DNA of 64,000 nucleotides, taken from positions 1-64,000 of the forward strand of contig NZ_LZJN01000133.1 in the NCBI RefSeq assembly GCF_001667735.1, written 5' to 3'. The notes beneath the pieces were generated by a model. That model did not search any database. It had not been told where the DNA came from and saw nothing but the letters and a program-made list of their open reading frames with translations. Positions 1 to 7,469 of the stretch are shown piece after piece. Origin of the DNA: Mycobacterium sp. E183 (GTDB lineage: Bacteria; Actinomycetota; Actinomycetes; Mycobacteriales; Mycobacteriaceae). A program made the translations under genes and the position numbers. Each line of letters starts with the position of its first letter. Position 1 is the stretch's first letter.

Positions 1-600
1 ATTGGCGATAAGCACCCTGATGGCGCGCCCCTCGCCGTTCGACCGTAGCCGCTTTACCCCGCCTCGAAAAGCCCACAGCGCCCCGCGATCGGCGGCGTCA
101 GGCGCGTCCTCCGCCGCCCGCCGCATCTGCCCGTTGCCATCTATGTAGTCGACGGACAGCAGCGCCGAACTGGCCATCCCGTACGGGCGGGTCAAAAACC
201 CGACCCCTCCCCCGAACGTGTAACCGGCGACGGCCACCGTGGGCGAGGTGCCGGCCAGTCCCAGCAGCCCGTCGCGTTCGGCAATTGCGTTGACCGCTGC
301 CCAGGTTGCGCCCGCACCGACTCGGGCCACACGGGCTTGCGTATCGATGCGCACCGTGTTCAACCCGGAGGTGTCCACCAGCAACCGATCGGATTCGATC
401 GGTGCGCCCGCCCCGTGTCCACTGGCCTGGACCGCGACCCCGAGATTGCGCTGGGCGGCCCACTGTACGGCCTGGGCGACCTCTTCGGTGCTGCGCGGGT
501 GAGCTACGGCCGCGGGGCGCTGCAGCACCGTTGCGTTGTGCGGGTTGGTCGCGGCCCGGTATCCGGCGCTTCCCGGCGGTGAGAAAAGATCGGCTCTCAT
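1..600 (-). CDS. FAD-linked oxidoreductase, N-terminal part (runs off left edge)
   Basis: An open frame runs from an ATG at 600 to the window edge without a stop (200 codons). It has the layout of a PCMH-type FAD-binding oxidase (berberine-bridge/GlcD-like): an N-terminal half with a GHGAGAP segment (the HxxG flavin loop), then VGAGATWAAV, then AGYTFGGGVGFLTR. Such enzymes oxidise alcohols or sugars with a tightly held FAD. The ATG overlaps the stop of the upstream DUF4267 gene by 4 bases (ATGA), so the two are translationally coupled. After WAFRGG the expected glycine-rich GGVG-type continuation is not visible in any frame, so the last 20 codons are either divergent or disrupted. The C-terminal substrate domain lies outside the window. 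Confidence 0.7.
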   Translation of the reverse strand, partial: MRADLFSPPGSAGYRAATNPHNATVLQRPAAVAHPRSTEEVAQAVQWAAQRNLGVAVQASGHGAGAPIESDRLLVDTSGLNTVRIDTQARVARVGAGATWAAVNAIAERDGLLGLAGTSPTVAVAGYTFGGGVGFLTRPYGMASSALLSVDYIDGNGQMRRAAEDAPDAADRGALWAFRGGVKRLRSNGEGRAIRVLIAN

Positions 601-980
601 CGGGACACCAGCAGCAGCGCGGTGGTGACGAGCATGACGGCGGCGGTGCCGCCGTGGACGCCCCAGGCGATCGACTTGGAGCCGCCGTTGCGCAACACGA
701 TTGCCGCGTCGGCCAATGGAATGATGGTGGCGGCCAACATAACCCAGCCAACCAGGTGGGGCGTGCCCGCGACCATCAGGATGATGACGAACAGTCCTGT
801 CGCGATGTCGCGCACGCCCTTGACGCTCAGGTAGGCGCCCGCGCCCGGCTGGTCGAGATCGGGCAGTACCCCATAGCCGGCGGCGGCGACGCGCGGTCCG
901 AGCAGGAAACGCGCCCCGATGAAGATGATGCCCGCGGCGAGCAGTCCGGCGAGCGAATAGCCGATGATGGTAACGGTCAT
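597..980 (-). CDS. DUF4267 family small membrane protein
   Basis: This 127-residue protein has four predicted membrane segments: about residues 3-25, 55-72, 76-95 and 105-125. The size and the pattern (short loops, VKGVRDIATGLF between segments 1 and 2) fit DUF4267. The function of the family is unknown. It sits between a NIPSNAP gene upstream and a FAD oxidase downstream, overlapping the latter by 4 bases, so the three are probably one minus-strand operon controlled from the promoter region at 1313-1410. Confidence 0.75.
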   Translation of the reverse strand: MTVTIIGYSLAGLLAAGIIFIGARFLLGPRVAAAGYGVLPDLDQPGAGAYLSVKGVRDIATGLFVIILMVAGTPHLVGWVMLAATIIPLADAAIVLRNGGSKSIAWGVHGGTAAVMLVTTALLLVSR

Positions 981-994
981 GTCGAATACCCCTT

Positions 995-1312
995 CTAGCG
1001 GATTGGTGAAAATGGCATTGCTTCAAGCAATTTCGTCTCGACATCGACGATGTCGCCGACGTCGAAGCCGGCCATGTCGGCGGCGAAGTCCGGGCTGGCC
1101 ATGACGCGTCGAGTGAGGTCCTCGGGGTCGGCACCCGCTGGGTATTGGATCAACGCGACGAGTCGGTTGGCGCCACCGCTTCGCTCGGTCCACACGCCGT
1201 GGGTGGCGATCCCGAATCTCTCGAAGGTGGGCACGTGGCGTGCCCAGTGCACCGTTGCATACCGCTGCAGCGCGCCTGGTGATCGCAGCGTGTAGATCCT
1301 GAGCTGGAACAT
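995..1312 (-). CDS. NIPSNAP family protein
   Basis: This is a 105-residue protein of the dimeric alpha/beta-barrel NIPSNAP type. It opens with MFQLRIYTLRSPGAL, has W-A-R-H-V and WTERSG segments, and ends with the helix-strand repeat typical of one ferredoxin-like domain. The start at 1312 is chosen because AGGGAG lies about 9 bases upstream; a longer frame reaching 1405 would cross the operator region. NIPSNAP proteins are small-molecule or stress-associated proteins without a settled reaction. It is the first gene of the minus-strand operon divergent from the TetR gene. Confidence 0.8.
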   Translation of the reverse strand: MFQLRIYTLRSPGALQRYATVHWARHVPTFERFGIATHGVWTERSGGANRLVALIQYPAGADPEDLTRRVMASPDFAADMAGFDVGDIVDVETKLLEAMPFSPIR

Positions 1313-1338
1313 GTCTTGACTCCCTCTACTCGCACTGC

Positions 1339-1383
1339 TAGCGACGCTAACCCTCGGACGAAAGCGTGTCAATAGCGTCGCTA
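1339..1383. promoter_or_regulatory. Two palindromic operators between NIPSNAP and tetR genes
   Basis: TAGCGACGCTA at 1339-1349 and TAGCGTCGCTA at 1373-1383 are each perfect 5-1-5 palindromes with the same arms. Their centres are 34 bases apart, about three helical turns. They lie in the 98-base gap between two divergent starts. This is the usual arrangement for autoregulation by a TetR-family repressor that also controls its divergent neighbour. Binding by the adjacent TetR protein is an inference. Confidence 0.7.
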
Positions 1384-1410
1384 GTTTTCCTAGTCGTGCT
1401 ACCATCGGGT

Positions 1411-2001
1411 ATGGCTATCGAGGATCGGCGTGAGCGGGAGCGGGCCGCAAGGCGGAGTTTGATCGTGACGACGGCCCGCAGGTTGGCCGAGGCCGAAGGC
1501 TGGGATGCCGTCACCACTCGTCGGCTCTCGACCGAAATCGAATACAGCCAGCCGGTGCTGTACAAGCACTTCGCCGGCATGGAACAAATCGCCGACGCCG
1601 TGGCCGTCGACGGGTTTGGCGAGCTCGCCGACGCGATCCGCGACGCCCGTTCGGGAGCGGGAGCGGCCGGCGATGTCCTTACCCGAGTTGCGCAGGCATA
1701 CCTTGACTTCGCCCGGGACAATCCGGCGGTATACGACGCCATGTTCACCCGCGCGACCACCTTGCGCTTCGCCGACGAAGAAACTCCCCCGGAGCTCACG
1801 GCAGGCTTTGCCGAACTGCGGCAAGCGGTACGCCTGGTCGCCGATGAGCAGCAGGCTGACGCGCTCACCGAAGTGTTGTGGGCTGCCCTGCACGGGCTAG
1901 TCACTCTCTCCCGTACCGGACGACTGCGTCCCGGGCAGGACGCGGAACGGCTCGAACTGCTCGTCGGGCGATTCACCGGCGGCGGGAAACCGTCACGCTG
2001 A
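1411..2001 (+). CDS. TetR/AcrR family transcriptional regulator
   Basis: This is a 196-residue regulator. The N-terminal helix-turn-helix covers roughly residues 12-58: RRSLIVTTARRLAEAEGWDA, then TTRRLSTEIEYSQPVLYKHF, which matches the TetR pattern ending in LYKHF. A C-terminal ligand and dimer domain of the WHG type follows. Start 1411 (MAIEDRRERE) is preferred over an in-frame ATG at 1366, which would put the palindrome at 1373-1383 inside the gene. Divergent orientation and the paired operators suggest control of itself and of the NIPSNAP/DUF4267/FAD-oxidase operon. The ligand is unknown. Confidence 0.9.
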   Translation: MAIEDRRERERAARRSLIVTTARRLAEAEGWDAVTTRRLSTEIEYSQPVLYKHFAGMEQIADAVAVDGFGELADAIRDARSGAGAAGDVLTRVAQAYLDFARDNPAVYDAMFTRATTLRFADEETPPELTAGFAELRQAVRLVADEQQADALTEVLWAALHGLVTLSRTGRLRPGQDAERLELLVGRFTGGGKPSR

Positions 2002-2079
2002 GTCAAGCGGCGGACGCCGCGTGTCCTCGAGGACGAGCCGACGGGACTCTGGCGCCTGTGGTGGGGATCACGCCAAAAC

Positions 2080-2114
2080 CGGGCATGCTTCGATGTCGAA
2101 GCGAGTTATGCCCG
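2080..2114. terminator. Compound hairpin downstream of tetR
   Basis: CGGGCAT (2080-2086) pairs with ATGCCCG (2108-2114), and inside it GCTTCG (2087-2092) pairs with CGAAGC (2097-2102), leaving a 4-base loop and a 5-base bulge. It lies 79 bases after the tetR stop and 137 bases before the SDR start. No T-run follows, as is usual in mycobacterial terminators. It could also act as an operator or leader structure for the SDR gene. Confidence 0.45.
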
Positions 2115-2250
2115 AGGGTAACTGCTTAGAACTTGAAGCATTTTAAGAGGCTTCGCCCGTATGACGTTGCATCGCAGCGTTTCTCGGCGCGAGCCGGCGA
2201 TCGGAGGGCGTGGCGTTGTGCGCAACAGCCGCCCGCAAGGAGGCAGTGAC

Positions 2251-3027
2251 ATGACCAAGCTCGCACTCATCACGGGGGCCACCTCGGGCATCGGCAGGGC
2301 ATATGCCGAACGCCTGGCCGCTGACGGGTACGACCTGGTGATCATGGGCAGGCGCGAGCGGCGCTTGGCGGCGTTCGTCGATGCTCACCCGGAGGTCAAG
2401 GTCCGAACCGTCGTCGCCGATCTTTCCAATAGCGATGACGTCGACCGGGTGGCCGAGATCTGCACCACCGAACCCCTGACCCTGCTGGTGAACAACGCCG
2501 GGGTCGCCCACTACATGCCGCTGGCCCAACTGCCCGCGAGCAAGGCCAGGGAACTGGTGAACGTCAAGGTCCTCGCCCCCACGATGCTCACCCGCGCCGC
2601 AATCAGTGGGATGCAGCAGCGCGGTACAGGCGCGATCGTCAACATGGCGGGGATGATCGCCTTCAGCGGTCCCGCGCCGCATTCCCAGATGCCCCGCCGC
2701 GCCGTCTATGCGGGGACGCTGGCCCACCTCGTCGCGATGTCCCAAACCCTCGCCGCTGAGCTCGAAGGGACCGGCGTCGTGGTGCAGGTGGTGTGCCCTG
2801 GCGTGGTGGCAACCGAGTTTCACGAGCGCCAGGACATGGACGTCAGCGCGCTGCCCCGGATGAGCGCCGACGACGTCGTCACCGCGAGTTTGCGGGGGCT
2901 GCAGTTCGGCGAGACCGTCTGCGCCCCAGGCGTAGAGGACACCAACCTGCTCGATGCCGTTTTTCAAGCAGACCTCGCGGCTTTCGCCGCACAAAGTCCA
3001 GAGCTGGCCACGCGATACCGCGGTTGA
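2251..3027 (+). CDS. Short-chain dehydrogenase/reductase (SDR) with altered catalytic residues
   Basis: This 258-residue SDR starts with MTKLALITGATSGIG, the Rossmann NAD(P) motif TGxxxGIG, followed by the LVNNAGVAH motif near residue 85. A strong AAGGAGG lies 7-8 bases upstream of the ATG at 2251, so the longer upstream frame is not used. The expected YxxxK catalytic pair reads YAGTL, so the lysine is a leucine, and the usual serine of the NVSS/NVAS strand is glycine (NMAG). The family reduces or oxidises hydroxyl and carbonyl groups; here activity may be lost or changed. The aldo/keto reductase gene follows after 28 bases in a likely operon. Confidence 0.85.
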   Translation: MTKLALITGATSGIGRAYAERLAADGYDLVIMGRRERRLAAFVDAHPEVKVRTVVADLSNSDDVDRVAEICTTEPLTLLVNNAGVAHYMPLAQLPASKARELVNVKVLAPTMLTRAAISGMQQRGTGAIVNMAGMIAFSGPAPHSQMPRRAVYAGTLAHLVAMSQTLAAELEGTGVVVQVVCPGVVATEFHERQDMDVSALPRMSADDVVTASLRGLQFGETVCAPGVEDTNLLDAVFQADLAAFAAQSPELATRYRG

Positions 3028-3055
3028 GCCGCCACCCGCCACGAAAGGATTGCGA

Positions 3056-3928
3056 ATGAATGCACCCGCAACCCCGTTGCCCGGAGGCACCTGGACGTTG
3101 GGCGACGCGACCGTCACCCGCTTCGGCTACGGCGCAATGCAATTGGCCGGGCCGTGGGTCATGGGGCCGCCGGCCGACCGGGACGAAGCCATCGCTGTGC
3201 TGCGCGAAGCCGTCGAGTTCGGCATCACCCACGTCGACACCAGCGACGCCTATGGACCGCGGATTACCAACACACTCATCCGCGAAGGCGCTGCATCCCT
3301 ACCCGCGCTCGTTGTTCATCGCGACGAAAGTTGGAGCACGCCGTGACGCGGAGGGCGGCTGGCCGACGGCAAGGCGGCCGGAGGATTTGCGCCGGCAGGT
3401 CCACGAAAACATCGACGCGCTCGGGGTCGACGTCCTCGACCTGGTGAACCTGCGCATGGGCGATGCCCAAGGCGTTCGACCCGAGCCGATCGCCGCAGCT
3501 TTCGAGACGCTGGTCGACCTGCAGCGGCAGGGCGTAATCCGTCACCTCGGCCTCAGCAACGTCACCGATGACCAAGTCGCCGAGGCGCGCGCGATGGCCC
3601 CGATCGTAAGTGTGCAGAACATGTACAACCTCGCCCACCGTGACGACGACAACCTGATCGACCGCCTCGCAGCCGACGGCATCGCCTATGTCCCCTTCTT
3701 TCCGCTCGGCGGGTTCACGCCCCTCCAGTCCGAGGCGCTTGCCAGGGTCGCGGCCCGGTTGGGGCCCCGCCGATATCGGTAGCGCTGGCCTGGTTGTTGC
3801 AGCGCTCTCCGAACATCCTGCTCATCCCCGGCACCTCCTCAAGGGCGCACTTGCGTGAGAACGTCGTTGGCGCGGGATTGCGCCTCACCGCCGAGGACAT
3901 CGCCGAACTGGACGGTATCGCCGCCTGA
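3056..3928 (+). pseudogene. Aldo/keto reductase, two compensating frameshifts
   Basis: The first frame (3056-3346) reads an AKR N-terminus with GYGAMQ and HVDTSDAYG, which carries the catalytic Asp and Tyr. Near 3285 the frame changes: an extra G in GAAGGCGCTG displaces ALHPYP and FIATKVGARR, the strand with the catalytic Lys. Near 3755-3770, at a GGGGCCCC run, the frame changes back, and the C-terminus with VALAWLLQRSPN and LIPGTSS continues to the TGA at 3926-3928. The net length is 291 codons, the normal size for the family. This is a recent pseudogene or a site of sequencing errors; the second shift lies in a homopolymer-like run, the first does not. Confidence 0.75.
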
Positions 3929-4018
3929 CCGGCACGCCGGGCCCCGAACGGTCTCCCGGAACGCCGGGGCAACGCTCGGGACCTCCCGCCGACACCGTGC
4001 TCGCGGTGACAACCGAAC

Positions 4019-4834
4019 TTATTGACCGGCAACGGAATCGGATATCGGAGTCAACTCCGCATGGATCGTTCGGCCGAACTTGGACCGCATCAGCCGGTGC
4101 GCCGAAGGCACCAGCACGCCATGCAGGAGTGGATATTTCCGCCGGAGCAGACGCGCCGCATGCTGGTATTCGGCCCCCTCCAGCAGACGCGCGCGGCCGG
4201 CCAGCGCGGATCCCGTCGGCTTGCCCGACGCGGTCGCCGGGCCGAATTCGACATTTGGGTTACGGCGAATGCGGCGCACTTTGACCGCCCGTTCGAAACT
4301 GCGAAAGTAGGCGCGGTCCCCGTCCACCACGATGCTGACCGGGCTGGAGCCGGGCCTGCCGTCCTTGCGAAAGGTGGTGAGGCTGATGGTCTTTTGACGC
4401 ACAAACGGCGCCAGCATCGGACTGGTCGCCGTGCTCACGGAGCCCAGCACGTGGCCGAGCTGGCGCAACCGCAGCACAAACGCCACGAGCAGGGCGGCCG
4501 ACGTCCCACCGAGCACCCACGCTTGCGTGGTGGAACCACCGACGTCGAGGTCGACGATGTGGTTGACCGTGTGCACGGTGTTCGCCACCAGAAATGCGGC
4601 GAGCGCCGTCGCCAGCGCGTCCGCCCAGATCAGTGCGAGTAGCAGCGTGACGCCCAGGCCCAGCTGGAACGCACCCACGTCATGCAAGAAGTGCCGGTGC
4701 GTAGCGAAACCAACGGAATCGGCGAAGGAAGCCGGATCGACGAGGCACCAGATCCCGATTCCGGCCGTGACCGCCCCCACGGCCGCTGTCACCGCGATCA
4801 GATAGACCTGCGCAGGCGTACTCAAGCGATTCAT
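4019..4834 (-). CDS. Four-helix membrane domain fused to PPOX F420-dependent domain
   Basis: This is a 271-residue two-part protein. Residues 1-130 contain four hydrophobic segments (about 8-28, 50-70, 73-95 and 103-122). Residues 140-265 are a split-barrel PPOX-class domain: TFRKDGRPGSSPVSIVVDGD, then VKVRRIRRNPNVE, typical of F420-dependent or FAD-binding pyridoxamine-oxidase-like proteins. The stand-alone PPOX domain usually begins at a segment like FVRQKTISLTTF. Fusion to a membrane domain would place the redox domain at the inner face of the membrane. F420 use is inferred from family resemblance. The DUF167 gene lies upstream on the same strand, 82 bases away. Confidence 0.75.
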   Translation of the reverse strand: MNRLSTPAQVYLIAVTAAVGAVTAGIGIWCLVDPASFADSVGFATHRHFLHDVGAFQLGLGVTLLLALIWADALATALAAFLVANTVHTVNHIVDLDVGGSTTQAWVLGGTSAALLVAFVLRLRQLGHVLGSVSTATSPMLAPFVRQKTISLTTFRKDGRPGSSPVSIVVDGDRAYFRSFERAVKVRRIRRNPNVEFGPATASGKPTGSALAGRARLLEGAEYQHAARLLRRKYPLLHGVLVPSAHRLMRSKFGRTIHAELTPISDSVAGQ

Positions 4835-4916
4835 CGTGTCGTCCTCCCGACATCCGTCGTACTCTCTGGTCGCTAGACGGGATAGGACAGCGATATGTGA
4901 CGCGCGCCTACGCGCC

Positions 4917-5147
4917 TCAAGGATTTACGCGGAAGCGTTTGAGCCGTGACGCCGCTCCGGAGATCAATTCGACCCGGCTCCTGGGCAATTGGAGATGGGC
5001 CGCCAACAGCCGAGTGACGGCGTCGTTGGCCTTCCCGTCGACGGCCGGCTCGCGGACGTAGATCGTCAGCTCACCGTTGGGACCCACCTCGACGAGGGGT
5101 CCCTTACGGCTGCCGGGCTTGACCCTCACCACAACGGAGTCGTTCAT
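4917..5147 (-). CDS. DUF167 (YggU-type) small protein
   Basis: This 76-residue protein spans the whole DUF167 domain: VVRVKPGSRKGP at the start, the DGKANDAVTRLLA helix in the middle, and SGAASRLKRF at the end. These signatures are conserved from bacteria to eukaryotes. The biochemical role is not established. The start is the ATG at 5147. The gene lies 45 bases downstream of a secreted repeat protein on the same strand. Confidence 0.9.
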   Translation of the reverse strand: MNDSVVVRVKPGSRKGPLVEVGPNGELTIYVREPAVDGKANDAVTRLLAAHLQLPRSRVELISGAASRLKRFRVNP

Positions 5148-5192
5148 GCGGCGAAAGCTACCGGCCGCCGTTGCACAGGCGCGAAGGCCGCG

Positions 5193-5513
5193 TTAGCCGG
5201 CCGGCGGTACCACCGGTGGGCGGCATTCGTTGGCGCCGGGATCCCACCACCAACCGTTGTCGCAAGCGAGCGGTTGTGGCCCGACCCCGAGGGGCCGGCA
5301 CACATTCGCCGTCGGGTCCCACCATTGGCCCGGGTCGCATGCCAACGGTTGTGGCCCGACCCCGAGGGGTCGACAAACCTTGCCCGTCGGGTCCCACCAT
5401 TCGCCGGCGCCGCAGTCGGCCGAACTCACGGCCGGCGTCGCGATCGTCACGGCTGCCATCGACGCGAATGCCATCATGGCGATGACCACAAGATGCCGAA
5501 TGACCGTCCTCAT
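5193..5513 (-). CDS. Secreted cysteine-rich protein with three WWDP repeats
   Basis: This 106-residue protein has a Sec signal peptide (residues 1-32, hydrophobic VVIAMMAFASMAAVTIA, cleavage near VSSA-D). The mature part is almost entirely three tandem units of 25 residues: CGAGEWWDPTGKVCRPLG, CDPGQWWDPTANVCRPLG and CDNGWWWDPGANECRP. The first two are followed by identical VGPQPLA linkers. Each unit has two cysteines, likely a disulfide, and a WWDP core. The spacing resembles small carbohydrate- or chitin-binding folds, but no family is recognised. GAGGAGG lies 7 bases before the ATG. Function is unknown; it is exported and possibly bound to cell-surface polymers. Confidence 0.8.
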   Translation of the reverse strand: MRTVIRHLVVIAMMAFASMAAVTIATPAVSSADCGAGEWWDPTGKVCRPLGVGPQPLACDPGQWWDPTANVCRPLGVGPQPLACDNGWWWDPGANECRPPVVPPAG

Positions 5514-5673
5514 CGCGGGCCTCCTCTCGTGATATGTGCATTATCGAACGAAGCCGGGGACAAAGGTCAATACCCGTCGTTGGGCCCGCAGCCGATCGCG
5601 CACGTCGGCGATGCGGTGTAATGCGATGCCGGAATGGAAAATGCGTCGTGTGGCGCTGTTGTAGCGTGACTCC

Positions 5674-6492
5674 GTGAAGTGTTCCCGGGCGCTGTTGACC
5701 ATGCTCTGCACAGCGGCTGCGGTGATCGCTATTTCTCTGGCGGGCGGGCGATCTCACGCGGACAACGACGAGTTCGCCTACCCGTTCGCATGCGACAAGG
5801 CTTCCCTGACAGCGGATTTCGCGAGCCGCGACGGGTTGCCGCAAACGCAAGATCCTCCCGGCGACTGGTATCGCACGGACGCCGACGGGCATTACCTCAA
5901 CCGAGGATGGGGCCCGCGGTCCGTCGCCCTGCCGCCGCCGGATATCCCGCAAGACGCGCGTTGTGATGCAAGCACCTGGAGACGGGAACGCGTCTTTGCC
6001 GTCGCCCTGCGCTACGTCTACTCCCCCGGCAACCCGCTGGGCCTGCAATACCGCCACCATCACATCCCCGGCTGGCAGCCACCAACATCGACCTATGCCG
6101 GCGCGCTCGGAGAGAATCCGGACCCCGACGCCCCGCAGGGGTTGACCGCCTGGGATCCCGGCCGCGGTCTGGACTGCTCGAATTTCACCGCCTGGGTCTA
6201 CAACTACGGTCTCGGCATCAAGTTCGGCGGCGATGTCCACGAGCAGGCCGACGGCACCGCTGGTCCGATGGGCCGCCGCGTCCCGCAGGAAGGTCCGTTC
6301 CGGCCCGGAGATCTGATCTATCTGCACCCCAACGGAGATGCGAGCCGCGCCTCGCACGTCGTCATCTACGTCGACGACGGCCACATCATCGACAGCCGAG
6401 TCAACGCCCAAAACCGTCTCGGGGTCCAGGTTCGCAACCGATCGGGCTGGTACCGCGAGGCTGTCCTCGGCGGCTGGCGGCCGATCGACTGA
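5674..6492 (+). CDS. Secreted NlpC/P60-type cysteine peptidase-like protein
   Basis: This 272-residue protein has a signal peptide (residues 1-29, ending in RSHA-D). The C-terminal half is NlpC/P60-like: GLDCSNFTAWVYN holds the candidate nucleophile Cys168, PFRPGDLIYLHP is the conserved PGDL strand, and ASHVVIYVDDGHIID gives His228 as the catalytic base. The N-terminal 130 residues are not recognised and may carry a substrate-binding role. Such proteins cleave peptide stems of peptidoglycan or related amides outside the membrane. The start is a GTG at 5674; no strong ribosome-binding site is seen. It is divergent from the WWDP-repeat gene. Confidence 0.8.
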   Translation: MKCSRALLTMLCTAAAVIAISLAGGRSHADNDEFAYPFACDKASLTADFASRDGLPQTQDPPGDWYRTDADGHYLNRGWGPRSVALPPPDIPQDARCDASTWRRERVFAVALRYVYSPGNPLGLQYRHHHIPGWQPPTSTYAGALGENPDPDAPQGLTAWDPGRGLDCSNFTAWVYNYGLGIKFGGDVHEQADGTAGPMGRRVPQEGPFRPGDLIYLHPNGDASRASHVVIYVDDGHIIDSRVNAQNRLGVQVRNRSGWYREAVLGGWRPID

Positions 6493-6525
6493 GGCGCCCA
6501 CGCGCCGGCTAGTAGCCTCGCGGTC

Positions 6526-7329
6526 GTGGCACTTCGCGACCATGGCGACCCCGACGGCGCGCCCTCCGCGCCCCCGCCGCTTCGGCCGCCGACCAACCCC
6601 ACGCGGCCATCGGCGGCGGAGCAGGCCCGCACCATCGCGGCCGCCACCAACGCCGCCGCGCTGGCCTCGTTAACCCCCGACGGCGACCCCTGGGCGTCGC
6701 TGGTGGCCTATGGATTGCTGGGCGGGGCTCCGGTGCTGTGCGTGTCAAACCTCGCCGAACATGGTCGCAACCTGGCCGCCGACCCGCGGGCGAGCCTGTC
6801 CATCGTCGCGCCCGCCGCCGAACCTGACCCGCTGGCGGGCGGCCGCATCACCTTGGCGGGCAGGGTCGCTCCCCCATTTGCCGACGACCAAGGCGCGGCG
6901 CGGACCGCCTACCTGAACGCGGTGCCCGAAGCCCGCCATTACGTCGACTTCACCGACTTCACCCTCTGGGTGCTGAGCGTGCGCAGGGTGCGCTGGGTGG
7001 GTGGCTACGGCCGGATGGACTCGGCAACCGGCGACGAGTACGCGGCCGCCGCGCCGGATCCGGTCGCGCCGGCCGCGCCGAGGGCCCTGGCGCACCTCAA
7101 CGCCGACCACAGCGACGCCCTGACGGCGATGGCGCGCGCGTTCGGCGGCTATCCGGACGCCGATACCGCGGTGTGCACCGGCATCGACCGGTACGGGCTG
7201 GACCTGCGCGTACACACTCCGCGCGGGGTGGCCTACACCCGCGTCGGGTTTCCGGAACGGCTGCATTCCGCCGACCAATTACGTTCGGCGACAGCTGATT
7301 TGGCCCGAAGTGCGGGGCGACCCGGATAA
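6526..7329 (+). CDS. Pyridoxamine-oxidase-like / DUF2470 protein (HugZ-like)
   Basis: This is a 267-residue two-domain protein. The N-terminal split barrel (about residues 30-165) has AALASLTPDGDPWASLV and a V-G-G-Y-G-R-M end, as in the HugZ/PPOX group. The C-terminal DUF2470 domain (about 183-262) opens with HLNADHSDAL, whose HxxxH-type start is characteristic. In other bacteria this domain pair occurs in heme-degrading or heme-binding proteins; heme activity here is inferred only. The start is a GTG at 6526, 33 bases after the NlpC/P60 gene, so cotranscription is possible. Confidence 0.8.
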   Translation: MALRDHGDPDGAPSAPPPLRPPTNPTRPSAAEQARTIAAATNAAALASLTPDGDPWASLVAYGLLGGAPVLCVSNLAEHGRNLAADPRASLSIVAPAAEPDPLAGGRITLAGRVAPPFADDQGAARTAYLNAVPEARHYVDFTDFTLWVLSVRRVRWVGGYGRMDSATGDEYAAAAPDPVAPAAPRALAHLNADHSDALTAMARAFGGYPDADTAVCTGIDRYGLDLRVHTPRGVAYTRVGFPERLHSADQLRSATADLARSAGRPG

Positions 7330-7469
7330 CTGCCGGGTTCGGTTGCGCGGGGTCGGCAGGCCGGCCGAGGGAGCCGGTGGGTGGAGGTCGGCGGCGTGCA
7401 GCGATGAATTCTGCACGCTCCACGGGTCAGACCTTTCGGACCGACGAATTTCGAGCAAAGGTGGATCCC

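Noticed and set aside
5193..5513. DNA repeats of 75 bases read as a possible repeat array or CRISPR
   Set aside because: The repeats are in frame within a signal-peptide protein and have no unique spacers.
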